DNA of 56,383 nt from Prochlorococcus sp. AG-424-E18 (GCA_003210155.1 QCNC01000008.1:1-56383); one strand, 5' to 3'. Numbered from the stretch's first letter, positions 20,188-30,126 are shown. The notes: generated by a model from the sequence alone, not told the origin. Numbers and translations: made by a program.

Positions 20188-20607
20188 ATGGAAAATCAGG
20201 AAAATTACAATAATTTATCAAAATTAGTAGAAAAGTTGCAGAAATCAGAAGATCCAAAAAGAAAATATGAATACATTTTGTGGTTAGGCAAAAAATTAAA
20301 AAAACCAGATAGAGCAATCCTTGTTGAAGAAAATAAAGTTAAGGGATGCGTTTCAGAAGTTTTTGTTAAGGCAACTATTAAGGCCGGTAAATTATCTTGG
20401 GAAGGATATTCTGATGCTCTCATAACAAAGGGTTTATTGGCCTTTCTAATAAGTGGATTAAATGAGTTAACACCAAATGAAGTTGTTGAAATAGATAAGA
20501 AATTTATAGAAGATACTGGTTTGAAATCAAGCTTAACTCCTTCTCGGTCAAATGGTTTTTTAAATATATTATTGAAAATGCAGTCTCAAGCAAATGAATT
20601 TTTGTAG
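20188..20607 (+). CDS. sufE: Cysteine desulfuration protein SufE
   Basis: SufE accepts persulfide sulfur from the SufS desulfurase and passes it to the SufBCD scaffold. The acceptor is Cys54 in VKGCVSEVFV. The YILWLGKKL segment, the GLLAFLISGLNELTPNEV helix pair and the terminal RSNGFLNILLKM segment are the SufE family hallmarks. The length is 139 residues. It is on the same strand as its neighbours, with 39 bases before and 44 after. Confidence 0.93.
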   Translation: MENQENYNNLSKLVEKLQKSEDPKRKYEYILWLGKKLKKPDRAILVEENKVKGCVSEVFVKATIKAGKLSWEGYSDALITKGLLAFLISGLNELTPNEVVEIDKKFIEDTGLKSSLTPSRSNGFLNILLKMQSQANEFL

Positions 20608-20651
20608 GTCTCATATTATAAAATTAAACTCAAAGTAAAAAGAAATAAAAA

Positions 20652-21953
20652 ATGAGAAAATGCAAAATTGGGATTGTAGGTTTTGGAACTGTAGGTTCAG
20701 GGATTTATAAAATATTAAGTTCTGAAGTTGATTCACATCCAATTCTAAAAGAAATAGAAATTGCAAAAATAGCAGTTAAAGATCTTAATAAAAAAAGGGA
20801 TATTGAGCTAGATAATAATTTATTAACTGATGATCCATTTAAATTAATTAATGATCCCTCAATAGATGTAATTGTTGAAGTAATGGGGGGGGTTGATTTG
20901 GCGAAAGATATTATTCTGCAATCATTAAAATTAGGTAAATCTGTTGTTACGGCAAATAAAGCAGTCATCGCAAGATATGGAGAAGAAATATATAAAACTG
21001 CATCTAAAGAAGGGCTTTATATATTGTCAGAGGCGGCAGTTTGCGGGGGGATTCCTATAATTGAACCCTTAAAAAGATCACTAAAAAGTAACAGCATAAA
21101 AAAAATGGTTGGGATAATAAATGGCACAACAAATTTTATTCTTTCAAAGATGACAAATGAAAAAGCTGATTATAAGGAAACCTTAAAATTGGCCCAAAGC
21201 CTTGGCTATGCAGAATTTGATCCAACCGCAGATGTTGAGGGCCATGATGCAGCTGATAAGATTTCAATTCTTAGTGAACTTGCATTTGGAGGGAAAATCA
21301 AAAGAGAGGAGATTCATTCTGAGGGTATTAGTAAAATTAATTTAAAGGATATCGAATATGCCAATAAATTAGGTTTTGAAATAAAACTTTTAGCGCTCTC
21401 CGAAAGGGGACAAATTAATAGTAATGATTCACTCGCTTTAAATATTTGGGTAGGACCTTCTTTGATTCCAAAATCTCATCCATTGGCAACAGTTAAGGGA
21501 GTTAATAATGCTTTATTGATTGAGGCTGATCCTCTTGGAGAGATAATGTTATATGGTCCAGGTGCAGGGAGTGGCCCAACTGCAGCATCAGTAGTATCAG
21601 ATATATTAAATCTGCATGCTGCCTCAGTAAAAAATAATAATTCAATCGATCCATTATTATCTTTTGATTTCTGGAGAAACTGCCATATAATAGGTTCTTC
21701 ACAAATAAATAAAAAAAATTACCTTAGAATTATTTGTCTTGATAGTCCAGGGGTCATAGGAAAGATTGGAGATATTTTTGGAAAGAATAATGTATCAATC
21801 GAATCAATTGTTCAACTTGATGCAAGTGAGGACAAAGCTGAAATTGTCGTTATTACTCATGAGGTGAATAATGGAGATTTTGAGAGATCTAAAGATGAAA
21901 TAAATTCGCTAAATGAAGTCAAAATTATTGCAAGTCAATTAAGTTGTATTTAA
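20652..21953 (+). CDS. hom: Homoserine dehydrogenase
   Basis: This enzyme reduces aspartate semialdehyde to homoserine on the route to threonine and methionine. The N-terminal NAD(P) motif is GFGTVGSG at 9-16. VVTANKAVIA and the substrate-binding GYAEFDPTADVEGHDAADK stretch are clear. Residues from about 355 onward form a C-terminal ACT domain (LDSPGVIGKIGDIFG), the usual site of threonine feedback. The length is 433. Confidence 0.96.
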   Translation: MRKCKIGIVGFGTVGSGIYKILSSEVDSHPILKEIEIAKIAVKDLNKKRDIELDNNLLTDDPFKLINDPSIDVIVEVMGGVDLAKDIILQSLKLGKSVVTANKAVIARYGEEIYKTASKEGLYILSEAAVCGGIPIIEPLKRSLKSNSIKKMVGIINGTTNFILSKMTNEKADYKETLKLAQSLGYAEFDPTADVEGHDAADKISILSELAFGGKIKREEIHSEGISKINLKDIEYANKLGFEIKLLALSERGQINSNDSLALNIWVGPSLIPKSHPLATVKGVNNALLIEADPLGEIMLYGPGAGSGPTAASVVSDILNLHAASVKNNNSIDPLLSFDFWRNCHIIGSSQINKKNYLRIICLDSPGVIGKIGDIFGKNNVSIESIVQLDASEDKAEIVVITHEVNNGDFERSKDEINSLNEVKIIASQLSCI

Positions 21954-21981
21954 AAAAATAGTTTGCAAATTTCTTTATAGC

Positions 21982-22275
21982 TTGGTAAACCGAAGAAAGT
22001 TAGTGTTTGGTTTTAGCAGCTTAATGATTCATTCAAAACTTTTAGATAATAATAATGAAAATAATAATTTAATTTTTTCTGAAAAACTTTATATAGGTGC
22101 TTGTGTAAAAATTAAAAATAGCAATAAGACTTTTCAAGTGATTGGTTTAAATATAGGTAAAGAAATTTGTTGGGTGAGAGAGTGGCCTTTTGCTTGTAAT
22201 TCTAAAAAAACATTTGCTTTAGAAATTAGTCAAATAACCTTGCAAATTTTCTGCTCAAATAGTTCTTCTGAATAA
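21982..22275 (+). CDS. Conserved hypothetical protein, small beta-rich
   Basis: A frame of 97 codons from a TTG at 21982; an ATG at 22024 (residue 15) is an alternative start. The core GACVKIKNSNKTFQVIG followed by CWVREWP looks like a compact beta-barrel (SH3-like) fold, and I recall similar short proteins in marine cyanobacteria. There is no signal peptide or membrane segment. It lies 28 bases after hom and 17 before the peptide-binding protein. The function is unknown. Confidence 0.6.
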   Translation: MVNRRKLVFGFSSLMIHSKLLDNNNENNNLIFSEKLYIGACVKIKNSNKTFQVIGLNIGKEICWVREWPFACNSKKTFALEISQITLQIFCSNSSSE

Positions 22276-22292
22276 TTAATTACTAAGGAAAT

Positions 22293-23864
22293 ATGAAAAA
22301 AAAAATTGTTTTATCAATATTTATTATTTTAATTTCATTTTTACAGAATTCTTGTGGCTCAAAAAGAATATCTAAAAAAATCATAGTAGCAAGTTCTGGG
22401 AAAATTGAATCTTTAGATCCAGCTAGAGCAAATACTCTTAAAGCAATTCAATTAATCAGTTCTCTTGGAGATACATTATATGAATTAAATGCTAACGGAG
22501 AATTAATACCTGAATTGGCCTCGGGGATGCCAGTTATTTCAAAGGATAGACTTCAAATAAGTATCAATTTAAGAAAGAATGTTTTTTTTCACGATGGAAC
22601 TGCATTTAACTCAAATGCTATGAAGTTTACCTTTGATAGATTCAAAAGAATTGGAACAATGAACTATATTTTAGGAAATAAGATTAAATCAATAGAAACG
22701 CCAAGTGAATATTTAGTCATTATAAATTTGAATAAACCATCAAGTTCTTTAAATGGTTTACTCACATCAGTAAATTTAACGCCAATATCGCCTACATTTT
22801 ACAAACAATATTCTGATAAGTTTCTAAATGAAAAATTTGTTGGTACTGGCAAGTATGTGCTGACCAGTTTTTCTAATGAAGTTCAATCAATTGATCCATA
22901 TTTGAATTATTGGGGTGAAAAGCCCCTTAATAACGGCGTTAATTTTGTAGGATATTCAAATTCATCCTCTCTTTTTGGGGCTCTAAAAAGTAAACAAATT
23001 GACGTACTTTTATCAAATTCAATTGATGATAGTCAGAGAAAAAGTTTAAATAATTTAAGCAAAAATAAACAGTTTAATGAAGGGAATAGCCCTTTTACTG
23101 AATTAAGTTTTATAAGCCTCAAAACTAGTTCTTATCCCTTAAGTAATCTTAATTTAAGACTGGCTTTGGCAAAAAGTCTTAATAGAAAATTGATTAGTGA
23201 GAAAGTAAGTTATGGTTTAAGGAAGCCCTCTAGGTCAATTGTTCCTCCGATATTAAAAAAAGATAATCAAGAACTGTGGCCTAAATATGATTATTTAGAA
23301 GCGAGAAGGTTATTGCAAAAAGAAAATTATTGCAATGGAAATATTCTAAAAATACCCCTTACTTATAGATCGAATGTACCAGCTGACAAGCTTATTGCTC
23401 TGACATGGCAAGATGAAATTAAAAGTTCTTTGAAAGATTGTATTGATATTGAACTCAATGGGGTTGAATCTACAACAGTTTATAAGAATCTAAGTTTAGG
23501 AATTTATACGGCAGTTCTTCTCGATTGGACTGGGGCTTATTCAGATCCAGAGGCTTATCTCACCCCTCTTTTAAGTTGTAATGAAATAGTTGATGGTATA
23601 TGTAAAAAAGGAGAATCTGTTTACAGCGGTAGTTTTTGGGGATCTAATAAAGTGGAAAGTTTATTTCTTGAGAGTGAAAAAATAAGTGGAATTAAAAGAT
23701 TAGAAAAACTTTTAGAAATTGAAAAAATAGCAGCAAGTTCAATACCTTATATTCCTATTTGGATATCCTCTCAAAAAGCATGGTCTCAAAATAAAATATC
23801 AAAACCTATTTTTAATGGTGCAGGAATAATTTCATTGAGTGATCTTAAGTTAATTAATGAGTAG
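22293..23864 (+). CDS. Peptide/nickel-type ABC transporter substrate-binding lipoprotein
   Basis: A 523-residue family 5 solute-binding protein. The N-terminus is a lipoprotein signal with lipobox LQNSC (Cys21), so the mature protein is anchored in the periplasm. The family signature appears near residue 90, in SINLRKNVFFHDGTAFNSNA. The next gene, a DppB-type permease, overlaps it by 8 bases. The substrate (oligopeptide, dipeptide or other) cannot be told from sequence. Confidence 0.88.
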   Translation: MKKKIVLSIFIILISFLQNSCGSKRISKKIIVASSGKIESLDPARANTLKAIQLISSLGDTLYELNANGELIPELASGMPVISKDRLQISINLRKNVFFHDGTAFNSNAMKFTFDRFKRIGTMNYILGNKIKSIETPSEYLVIINLNKPSSSLNGLLTSVNLTPISPTFYKQYSDKFLNEKFVGTGKYVLTSFSNEVQSIDPYLNYWGEKPLNNGVNFVGYSNSSSLFGALKSKQIDVLLSNSIDDSQRKSLNNLSKNKQFNEGNSPFTELSFISLKTSSYPLSNLNLRLALAKSLNRKLISEKVSYGLRKPSRSIVPPILKKDNQELWPKYDYLEARRLLQKENYCNGNILKIPLTYRSNVPADKLIALTWQDEIKSSLKDCIDIELNGVESTTVYKNLSLGIYTAVLLDWTGAYSDPEAYLTPLLSCNEIVDGICKKGESVYSGSFWGSNKVESLFLESEKISGIKRLEKLLEIEKIAASSIPYIPIWISSQKAWSQNKISKPIFNGAGIISLSDLKLINE

Positions 23865-24879
23865 AAATTTAAATAAATTACTAAATTATTCCTTATTAAA
23901 AATTTCATTAATACCGATAATGTTATGGATAATTTCTTCATTAGTTTTTATTTTATTAAGAGTTGCTCCCGGCGATCCTGTCGATGCCATACTTGGATCT
24001 GGTGCAGATGAGGTTTCTAGGGAATTTCTAAGAAATAAATTGGGGCTAAATGAACCTTTAATAAATCAATATTTTTCATATATTAAAAATATACTGAACT
24101 TAGATTTTGGCCAATCTCTTAGTACCCAAGAGCCAGTCCTTAATATTATTATTAAGTCATTGCCTGCAAGTCTTGAGCTTGGATTCTTTTCAATATTAAG
24201 TGCCATACTAATAGGATTCCCATTGGGATTAATTGGCTTAAGAAGTAGAGGGAAAAGTACTGATTATATTGCAAGAATATTAGGAATTGCTACATATGCG
24301 ATCCCTCCTTTTTGGGGTGCTATGTTAGCGCAATTATTATTTTCTGTTTTTTTTAATATTTCCCCAATTGGAGGGCGATTTCCAATATTTCAGCAACAAC
24401 CTCAAATTACAGGTTTTCTAGTTTTAGATAGTATTCTTTCAAATAATATTATTGCCTTGAAAGATAGTCTTTATCATCTCGCACTTCCTTCGATTACCCT
24501 TGGCTTCTTATTAAGTGGTATATTCAGCCGCTCATTAAGAGTAAATTTGGATAAGACATTAAAAAGTGATTATGTAAATGCTGCTATATGTAGAGGAATA
24601 TCAAGGAAAAAAATATTTTTAAACCATGCATTGCCTAATGCTTTATTGCCAATTGTCACTATTTCTGGCTTGACTATGGCCTCATTAGCAGGAGGTGCTC
24701 TATTGTTCGAGGTGACTTTTTCATGGCCAGGTATAGCTTTAAGATTACATGAAGCTATTTCTCAAAGAGACTATACCTTAGTTCAAGGAATTGTAATTTT
24801 TACCTCTATGCTCATAGTCTCTTTAAATCTCTTCGTGGATATTTTAATCGCATATTTAGATCCACGAATAGAGTACTAA
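23857..24879 (+). CDS. DppB-type ABC transporter permease
   Basis: A 340-residue inner membrane permease with six predicted helices. The EAA loop is seen in YVNAAICRGISRKKIFLNHALPN (given in pieces: YVNAAICRGIS, then LNHALPNAL). The N-terminal LRVAPGDPVDAILG motif is typical of DppB/OppB. The start lies within the last codons of the binding-protein gene. No second permease or ATPase is adjacent, so the transporter must be completed from elsewhere. The gene overlaps the convergent hydrolase by 4 bases. Confidence 0.88.
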   Translation: MSRNLNKLLNYSLLKISLIPIMLWIISSLVFILLRVAPGDPVDAILGSGADEVSREFLRNKLGLNEPLINQYFSYIKNILNLDFGQSLSTQEPVLNIIIKSLPASLELGFFSILSAILIGFPLGLIGLRSRGKSTDYIARILGIATYAIPPFWGAMLAQLLFSVFFNISPIGGRFPIFQQQPQITGFLVLDSILSNNIIALKDSLYHLALPSITLGFLLSGIFSRSLRVNLDKTLKSDYVNAAICRGISRKKIFLNHALPNALLPIVTISGLTMASLAGGALLFEVTFSWPGIALRLHEAISQRDYTLVQGIVIFTSMLIVSLNLFVDILIAYLDPRIEY

Positions 24880-26426
24880 TTTTCGGAAATTTCTTTAATC
24901 GTTTCAAGATCTAAAAGATGGAAATTGAGTCCCAAATCTCTTTGGTTTTTAACTATAGGAGGCATCTTTTGGCTTTTAATATTTTTTAAAAATTCAACTA
25001 TAAATTTACTAGATAAATTTTGTACTAATATTGGCTCTGAACCAATAAAAGATTTACTTATTTTGAAGATGTCATTATTTTCTTCATAGCTTTTATTAAT
25101 TCTTATGGGAGAGAAATGACTTGCTCCTTCAATAATTAGAAATCTATTTGATGGATTATTTAAAGCATCAAAAACTCTAAATTGTTCATTGATTAACGGT
25201 GTAATAAGGTCATAAGTACCACCTATTAGAAGAGTTGGTGTTTTAATGCCTGTACTATTTTCTTTTGGCCATACTAAGCTTCCAAATGAATTAAACCCTA
25301 CTATCGCACTGGCCTTACTAGTGTTATTTTTCTTAGGAAATGGTATTTCGCTCAACTGACATTGAAGTAATTTTGATAAATTTGTTACTGCAAAGTCTTT
25401 TAATGCCGTATCACATATTTCTTCTAGTTGATCAGTAGGTTTATTGCCTTCATATAAAAGTGCTATTAAAGCACCAAGTGAATGCCCCATTAAAATATAA
25501 GAATTATTAGGTAAACCAAATTCTCCATTTTGATAAGCTTTCAATACTGCATCTAAATCTTTAATTCTATATAAGAAAAAGTCTGCACTTCCTGGTATTG
25601 TTTCCTTACCATCTAGTACTTCTATGAATGATTCTAAATTACTCCCTCTATGATCTATGAATAATATTGGCCAACCTCTTCTAGCCAATTCGTTACCTAT
25701 CCATTTGAAATTATTAATTTCGCCTCCAAGTCCTGGCATAAATATTATCAATTCCTTATCAACATTTGTTTTATTGTTTTTCCATATTTCAATTTCAAAA
25801 GGTTTCACTCGGTGAGGAGCATAAATTTTTTTATCAATTTTTGTTAGATCTTTAGTTGATTTTTTTTCAGTATTTTTAAAGGCATTTTGTTTAGTTCTTT
25901 CAAGTTCATTTAATTTGGACAACAGTTCTTGTTGCATTGATAATTCATTTTTCCATGATGAAATTATTAAAATTAGATTATCAATATCTAGTGAAATTTC
26001 TTTTGATGGTAATGCCTTTATTATGTCTAAAGTTGAAACTTCTTTTTTTTGATCTAATAAATTTTCTATAGTGTTATATATTTCGGTTCCATTATTGTCA
26101 TTTGGAACTTTAATGCTTTTGCTTAATTCTGTAAGGATTTTACGCCCTATCCAACTTCTTAAAATTTCTCTATTTAATCCCTCTTCTTTGAAAACTGGAA
26201 ATTCTAAAAATTTTGATAATTCAAAAACTCTTATAAGTCGATTTTTTTTTAACCAATCTATTAATTCTGTTGAATCATCTTTATATTTTTCTAATTTTGA
26301 TAATTGTTCTATAGTAAGAGGTATTTCCATCTTTTCAAATTTAATATTTATCTTTTCAGCAGCCTTTAAACCATTATTAAAAAATAAACCACAAAAACTA
26401 AAAAAAATTATAAAAATGTATTTCAC
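24876..26426 (-). CDS. Secreted alpha/beta hydrolase with N-terminal DUF1400-like domain
   Basis: A 516-residue protein with a GTG start and an N-terminal signal peptide ending near AAEK. Residues about 25-165 resemble the helical DUF1400 domain of cyanobacterial hydrolases. From about 195 onward it is an alpha/beta hydrolase with the nucleophile elbow GHSLGA (Ser316), a preceding FMPGLGGE oxyanion region and a late SHFSPI His. Lipase or PAF-acetylhydrolase-like activity is an inference. Its GTG lies 2 bases from the divergent GTG of the MFS gene. Confidence 0.8.
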   Translation of the reverse strand: MKYIFIIFFSFCGLFFNNGLKAAEKINIKFEKMEIPLTIEQLSKLEKYKDDSTELIDWLKKNRLIRVFELSKFLEFPVFKEEGLNREILRSWIGRKILTELSKSIKVPNDNNGTEIYNTIENLLDQKKEVSTLDIIKALPSKEISLDIDNLILIISSWKNELSMQQELLSKLNELERTKQNAFKNTEKKSTKDLTKIDKKIYAPHRVKPFEIEIWKNNKTNVDKELIIFMPGLGGEINNFKWIGNELARRGWPILFIDHRGSNLESFIEVLDGKETIPGSADFFLYRIKDLDAVLKAYQNGEFGLPNNSYILMGHSLGALIALLYEGNKPTDQLEEICDTALKDFAVTNLSKLLQCQLSEIPFPKKNNTSKASAIVGFNSFGSLVWPKENSTGIKTPTLLIGGTYDLITPLINEQFRVFDALNNPSNRFLIIEGASHFSPIRINKSYEENNDIFKISKSFIGSEPILVQNLSSKFIVEFLKNIKSQKMPPIVKNQRDLGLNFHLLDLETIKEISEN

Positions 26427-26428
26427 TA

Positions 26429-27658
26429 GTGATTAGTCTAAATAGTTTACAAATTAGCAAAAATTGGTGGATTCAATTTCCGTATCATTTGAGGTTAATA
26501 ACCAAGATAAGATTTTTTGCTGCATTTGGAGCAGGAGGTGTTATTTATTTAACATCACTTATTTTTAATAACCTAGGATTATCGGCAACAGATATTGGCC
26601 TGGGATTTACTATTTCAGCAATAGTTGGAACCGTAACAAGGTTCTTTACAGGTAATTATCTTAATAAAACTGGAAAAATACAATTTCCGATAATTACTTC
26701 TTCAATAATAAGTATTGCCGCTAGCTTATGCCTCATTTTTTCAAGAGACACTTTTTTGTACATAATTGGACAATCACTTGTTGGGGCTGCTGCAGGAATA
26801 TATTGGCCAGCTGCCGAGTTTGGGGTACCCTATTTTTGCCATCCTATCGAAACACGAAAAGCTTATGCTCTTGTAAGAAGTTCGGAGGCTTTAGGGATAT
26901 TTCTAGGAGTATTCTTAGGTGGTTATATGACGAACTTTTTGTATTCTAAATCAATCTTTATTAATGATATATTTTGCATGATAGTTATCACATATTTAAT
27001 ATCTAGGAAAAATTCTTCTATTAAAAGAAAATTGGAAAATTTCCAAAAAAAATTTGTGGATCCAATTAATCAGGGACAATTGAAATGGAATAAAAATTCA
27101 ACAATAATAATTTTATCTATTTTATTGATAACTACCTCTTTAGCTTTGATTCAAGTAACTTTGCCTCTGGATCTTGTTAAAGGTGGAGTATATCGCGATA
27201 CATTAAGCAAAGAAATTATTAGTCTTATAATTTCTATTCAATTAATTTTATTGTTGTTTTTACAATGGCCTATTGGATCTTGGATATCAAAAAAAGGGAG
27301 ATTATTTGGATTGAAACTTAGTTTGCTAAATTTCTCTTTCGCTTCATTTTTATTATTTATTTCTAGTTATTTAAATATCTCAGCTTTTTATTTAATTTCT
27401 TTTTCATTGATATTAATAAGTTTAGGGACTGCTTCATTTCTACCCACATCAACAGATATCGTTTTCAGAATAGCTCCTTCAAACAAAAAAGGTTTTGCTC
27501 TTGCTCTATTATCACAATGTTTCGCTATGGGTTATTTTTTGGGACCATTTATTTCAGGACGCATATTAGATCTATTTGGTTATGCTTCAGTAATCTGGCT
27601 ATCTATTTCATTTGCTTGCTTTATAATTTTTGCAATCCTATTTAAGAGATTATTTTAA
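26429..27658 (+). CDS. Major facilitator superfamily transporter
   Basis: A 409-residue protein with about twelve hydrophobic helices, including an N-terminal half containing DIGLGFTISAIVGTVTRFFTG and the loop NKTGK typical of MFS drug or sugar:proton antiporters. The GTG at 26429 is the first start in frame. A TTG about 21 codons on is an alternative that would leave room for a promoter. The substrate is unknown. The convergent DUF2834 gene overlaps its stop by 4 bases. Confidence 0.85.
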   Translation: MISLNSLQISKNWWIQFPYHLRLITKIRFFAAFGAGGVIYLTSLIFNNLGLSATDIGLGFTISAIVGTVTRFFTGNYLNKTGKIQFPIITSSIISIAASLCLIFSRDTFLYIIGQSLVGAAAGIYWPAAEFGVPYFCHPIETRKAYALVRSSEALGIFLGVFLGGYMTNFLYSKSIFINDIFCMIVITYLISRKNSSIKRKLENFQKKFVDPINQGQLKWNKNSTIIILSILLITTSLALIQVTLPLDLVKGGVYRDTLSKEIISLIISIQLILLLFLQWPIGSWISKKGRLFGLKLSLLNFSFASFLLFISSYLNISAFYLISFSLILISLGTASFLPTSTDIVFRIAPSNKKGFALALLSQCFAMGYFLGPFISGRILDLFGYASVIWLSISFACFIIFAILFKRLF

Positions 27659-28026
27659 TTAATTTTTTCTAATTCAATAAGTCTTCTCTCTCTTAAAAAC
27701 AAGAAAAAAGGTGCAGAGAATGCGAATGCTATAAGAAAAGTTCCAATGTATACAACCCACATATTCCTCATGTTGAGTTTTTTTGATTCATTAACTATCC
27801 ATATAAAAATAGCGCTTGCACCTACTAATAAGTCTCTAGAAATTGACTGAGCTGCAGGGTTTGCATTCGCTAAAGAAATGAAGTTATTTATATCAAAGCT
27901 GTTTCCATATTCCCTAGCAAATTCGAAATTTGCCAACATTGGCAGGACAGCCCCCAAAATTGATAGAAAAAGGTAAAGATAAGATAGTATCTGTTTGTTA
28001 TCTTTTAAAATGTTAATTGAATTCAC
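27655..28026 (-). CDS. DUF2834 family membrane protein
   Basis: A 123-residue protein from a GTG start with three to four hydrophobic segments. The pattern LFLSILGAVLPMLANFEF, the NANPAAQS loop, a polar WIVNESKK stretch and the closing SAPFFLFLRERRL match the DUF2834 family of small membrane proteins seen in cyanobacteria. The function is unknown. It is divergent from the PfkB kinase gene (41 bases between starts). Confidence 0.8.
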   Translation of the reverse strand: MNSINILKDNKQILSYLYLFLSILGAVLPMLANFEFAREYGNSFDINNFISLANANPAAQSISRDLLVGASAIFIWIVNESKKLNMRNMWVVYIGTFLIAFAFSAPFFLFLRERRLIELEKIN

Positions 28027-28067
28027 TTGTCAAAAATATTTCTTTTAATAATAGTATTTAAAAGCTT

Positions 28068-28937
28068 ATGGTTGTTGAAATGAATAATAAAGTTGAAGAC
28101 TATAAATTTAAAAAAGGGAATTTAAATTTTGCTGTTGTTGGTCATGTTGAATGGATAAATTTTTTAAAGGTCGATCAATTACCAAAAACCGGAGTCATTT
28201 CTCATTCTGAAAAGTCCATTGAGTATCCAGCTGGTGGTGGATCTATTATCGCGAAAATACTTTCTGATTTAACTTTAAATCAAATACATTTTTTCACGTC
28301 ATTAGGTAATGATGATTATGGAGAAAAGTGTTTCAAGATTCTCTCAAGTATGGGAATAAAGTTGCATGTAGCTTGGCGTGATAAACCAACTAGAAGAGGA
28401 TTTAGTTTAATTGACTCTCAAGGTGAAAGAGCAATTACTGTTATTGGAGAAAGGTTAGCTCCAAACCATAAAGATAAGTTAGAATGGAACATTTTAAAAA
28501 AAATGAACGGAATTTTTATTACTGCATCTGATTCAGAGATTTTTAAAATGGCTAGATCAGCTTCAATACTATGTACAACACCAAGGGTAGGATTAAATAC
28601 AATTAATAAATCAAATGTTCTTTTAGATGGATTAATAGGCAGTAATCTTGATCCCGGAGAAGTTTTTTCTTTTTCTGAATTATCGTTAAAACCCAGATAT
28701 ACTATCAAAACCGAGGGAGAGAAGGGAGGCATAATATTCCCAGGAGGAAGATATAAGGCTTTTAAAAATAAAAAATTAAAGGTTGATTCTTATGGATGTG
28801 GCGATTCTTTTGCTGCTGGGATTCTTTATGGAATGGCATCTAAATGGGATATAGATAAAAGTTTAAATCTTGCTAAAGTAATGGGAAGAGACGCTAGTGA
28901 ATTTTTCGGACCATATGCAAATAATGATGAAAAATAA
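28068..28937 (+). CDS. PfkB/ribokinase-family sugar kinase
   Basis: A 289-residue carbohydrate or nucleoside kinase. The second PfkB signature DSYGCGDSFAAGILYG (near 241-256) holds the catalytic base Asp246 and the anion hole GCGD. The N-terminal PAGGGSIIAKIL segment matches the first signature region. The substrate cannot be assigned. A second in-frame ATG at 28080 is an alternative start. Two small genes follow on the same strand. Confidence 0.88.
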   Translation: MVVEMNNKVEDYKFKKGNLNFAVVGHVEWINFLKVDQLPKTGVISHSEKSIEYPAGGGSIIAKILSDLTLNQIHFFTSLGNDDYGEKCFKILSSMGIKLHVAWRDKPTRRGFSLIDSQGERAITVIGERLAPNHKDKLEWNILKKMNGIFITASDSEIFKMARSASILCTTPRVGLNTINKSNVLLDGLIGSNLDPGEVFSFSELSLKPRYTIKTEGEKGGIIFPGGRYKAFKNKKLKVDSYGCGDSFAAGILYGMASKWDIDKSLNLAKVMGRDASEFFGPYANNDEK

Positions 28938-28953
28938 TTGAATTAACACTTAC

Positions 28954-29145
28954 ATGAGCAATCTAGATAATAAAAATAAAAATATTCTGGTAGAAAACAT
29001 TATTGTTTTCTTTTTATTTACTGTTTTTTTGGTTTTTAAATCTTTGAAAACTTTATCTAGAATTTTTACTTATGGAATCCTAAGAAAAGAAATATTAACT
29101 ACTAAAAGTAACTTAGGCGTAGATATTAAAATAAAAATTAAATAG
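28954..29145 (+). CDS. Small single-pass membrane protein, unknown
   Basis: A 63-codon ORF with one strong hydrophobic helix (about residues 14-30, NIIVFFLFTVFLVFKSL) and a basic, hydrophilic C-terminus. I recognise no family. It lies 16 bases after the kinase and 3 bases before the next small gene, with which it probably forms a unit. Confidence 0.55.
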   Translation: MSNLDNKNKNILVENIIVFFLFTVFLVFKSLKTLSRIFTYGILRKEILTTKSNLGVDIKIKIK

Positions 29146-29148
29146 TTA

Positions 29149-29502
29149 ATGAATATATTTTTATTTTTTATAATTTTAGGGATTATTTTTTTTGTCTACA
29201 AAAAAATTAAATATAAAAAACCAAAGAACTTAAAATTAAATAAATTTAAAAATAAACTTCAAAGCACGCAAACAAATATTGAAAGAATTTTTTTAAGAGA
29301 GGAAGAAAAAACCTATTCAAACCCTAATATAAATATCTATATTGGGAGTTATGATAACGAAGAAAATATTAACAGGAAATCTAATATTCACAGAGCAAGG
29401 CTTTCAAAATTTAAGAAATCCAAATTAAATGGTGAAATGATATTTCAAGATGATGAACAAAGGATTTATAAATTTAATAATGGTAAGAAAGTTTATTTAT
29501 AA
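29149..29502 (+). CDS. Small N-terminally anchored basic protein, unknown
   Basis: A 117-codon ORF. Residues 2-17 form a membrane anchor (NIFLFFIILGIIFFVY), followed by a very basic cytoplasmic-type tail rich in Lys and Asn, with a short acidic patch NEENINR and a terminal GKKVYL. No enzymatic motif is present. It follows the preceding small membrane gene by 3 bases. The family is unknown. Confidence 0.6.
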   Translation: MNIFLFFIILGIIFFVYKKIKYKKPKNLKLNKFKNKLQSTQTNIERIFLREEEKTYSNPNINIYIGSYDNEENINRKSNIHRARLSKFKKSKLNGEMIFQDDEQRIYKFNNGKKVYL

Positions 29503-29524
29503 AAAGTTTACTAATGTTTTTGTT

Positions 29525-30043
29525 CTAACTACACTCAAGACTTTCTCTGGTTGAAACGCCTGTTGTTGGGTTGATCCCATCAGCAATTTCACAAAGATTT
29601 CTTTGATCTTCGCTGTCAAGAATAGCGTAAGAAAAATCTGCTCCTTCTATTTGAGCTCCTGCAAAACTGCTACCTGATGCGATCATATTTATTAAAACAG
29701 CATTTCTAAGATCTGTTTTTTGGAAATTAACTCGATCAGAAAGAGTATCAGTCAGGTCGATTCCATTTAAATTAGAACCTTTTAAATCAGAAAGGGTTAA
29801 GGTTGTCCCATGTAAATCAACGTCACTAAAATCTGCATCTCTTGCCACTGCTCCAGCTATAGATGACAAATGAAGATCCTCTCCATGGAAATCAAATCCT
29901 GTAATATTAGATCTTACATAACTTGGAACTTCATCTCCCTCGCCCTTAACAGCTACATTTGCCCCAGCAAAAACTGGAGAGGATAAAACTAAGAAAGAAA
30001 AAGTTATGCATAAAAAATATTTTAAAAATCTGAAAAATTTCAT
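29525..30043 (-). CDS. Secreted (probably lumenal) pentapeptide-repeat protein
   Basis: A 172-residue protein with a cleavable signal peptide (hydrophobic core [10 protein letters not shown], cleavage near VFAGA). The mature part contains a run of A(D/N)LxX-like pentapeptides from about residue 68 to 145, for example [15 protein letters not shown] and LRNAV, which fold as a right-handed beta helix. Two C-terminal cysteines (NLCEIA and the last residues LECS) could form a disulfide. Several such proteins in cyanobacteria are thylakoid-lumen residents; the location here is an inference. Confidence 0.85.
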   Translation of the reverse strand: MKFFRFLKYFLCITFSFLVLSSPVFAGANVAVKGEGDEVPSYVRSNITGFDFHGEDLHLSSIAGAVARDADFSDVDLHGTTLTLSDLKGSNLNGIDLTDTLSDRVNFQKTDLRNAVLINMIASGSSFAGAQIEGADFSYAILDSEDQRNLCEIADGINPTTGVSTRESLECS

Positions 30044-30126
30044 ACTATAAAATTCGAATATTATTATTTTATAACAATTAGATAATTTTTTAAATCGATG
30101 AATAAATTTAGAATCCCTTTTTAAGA

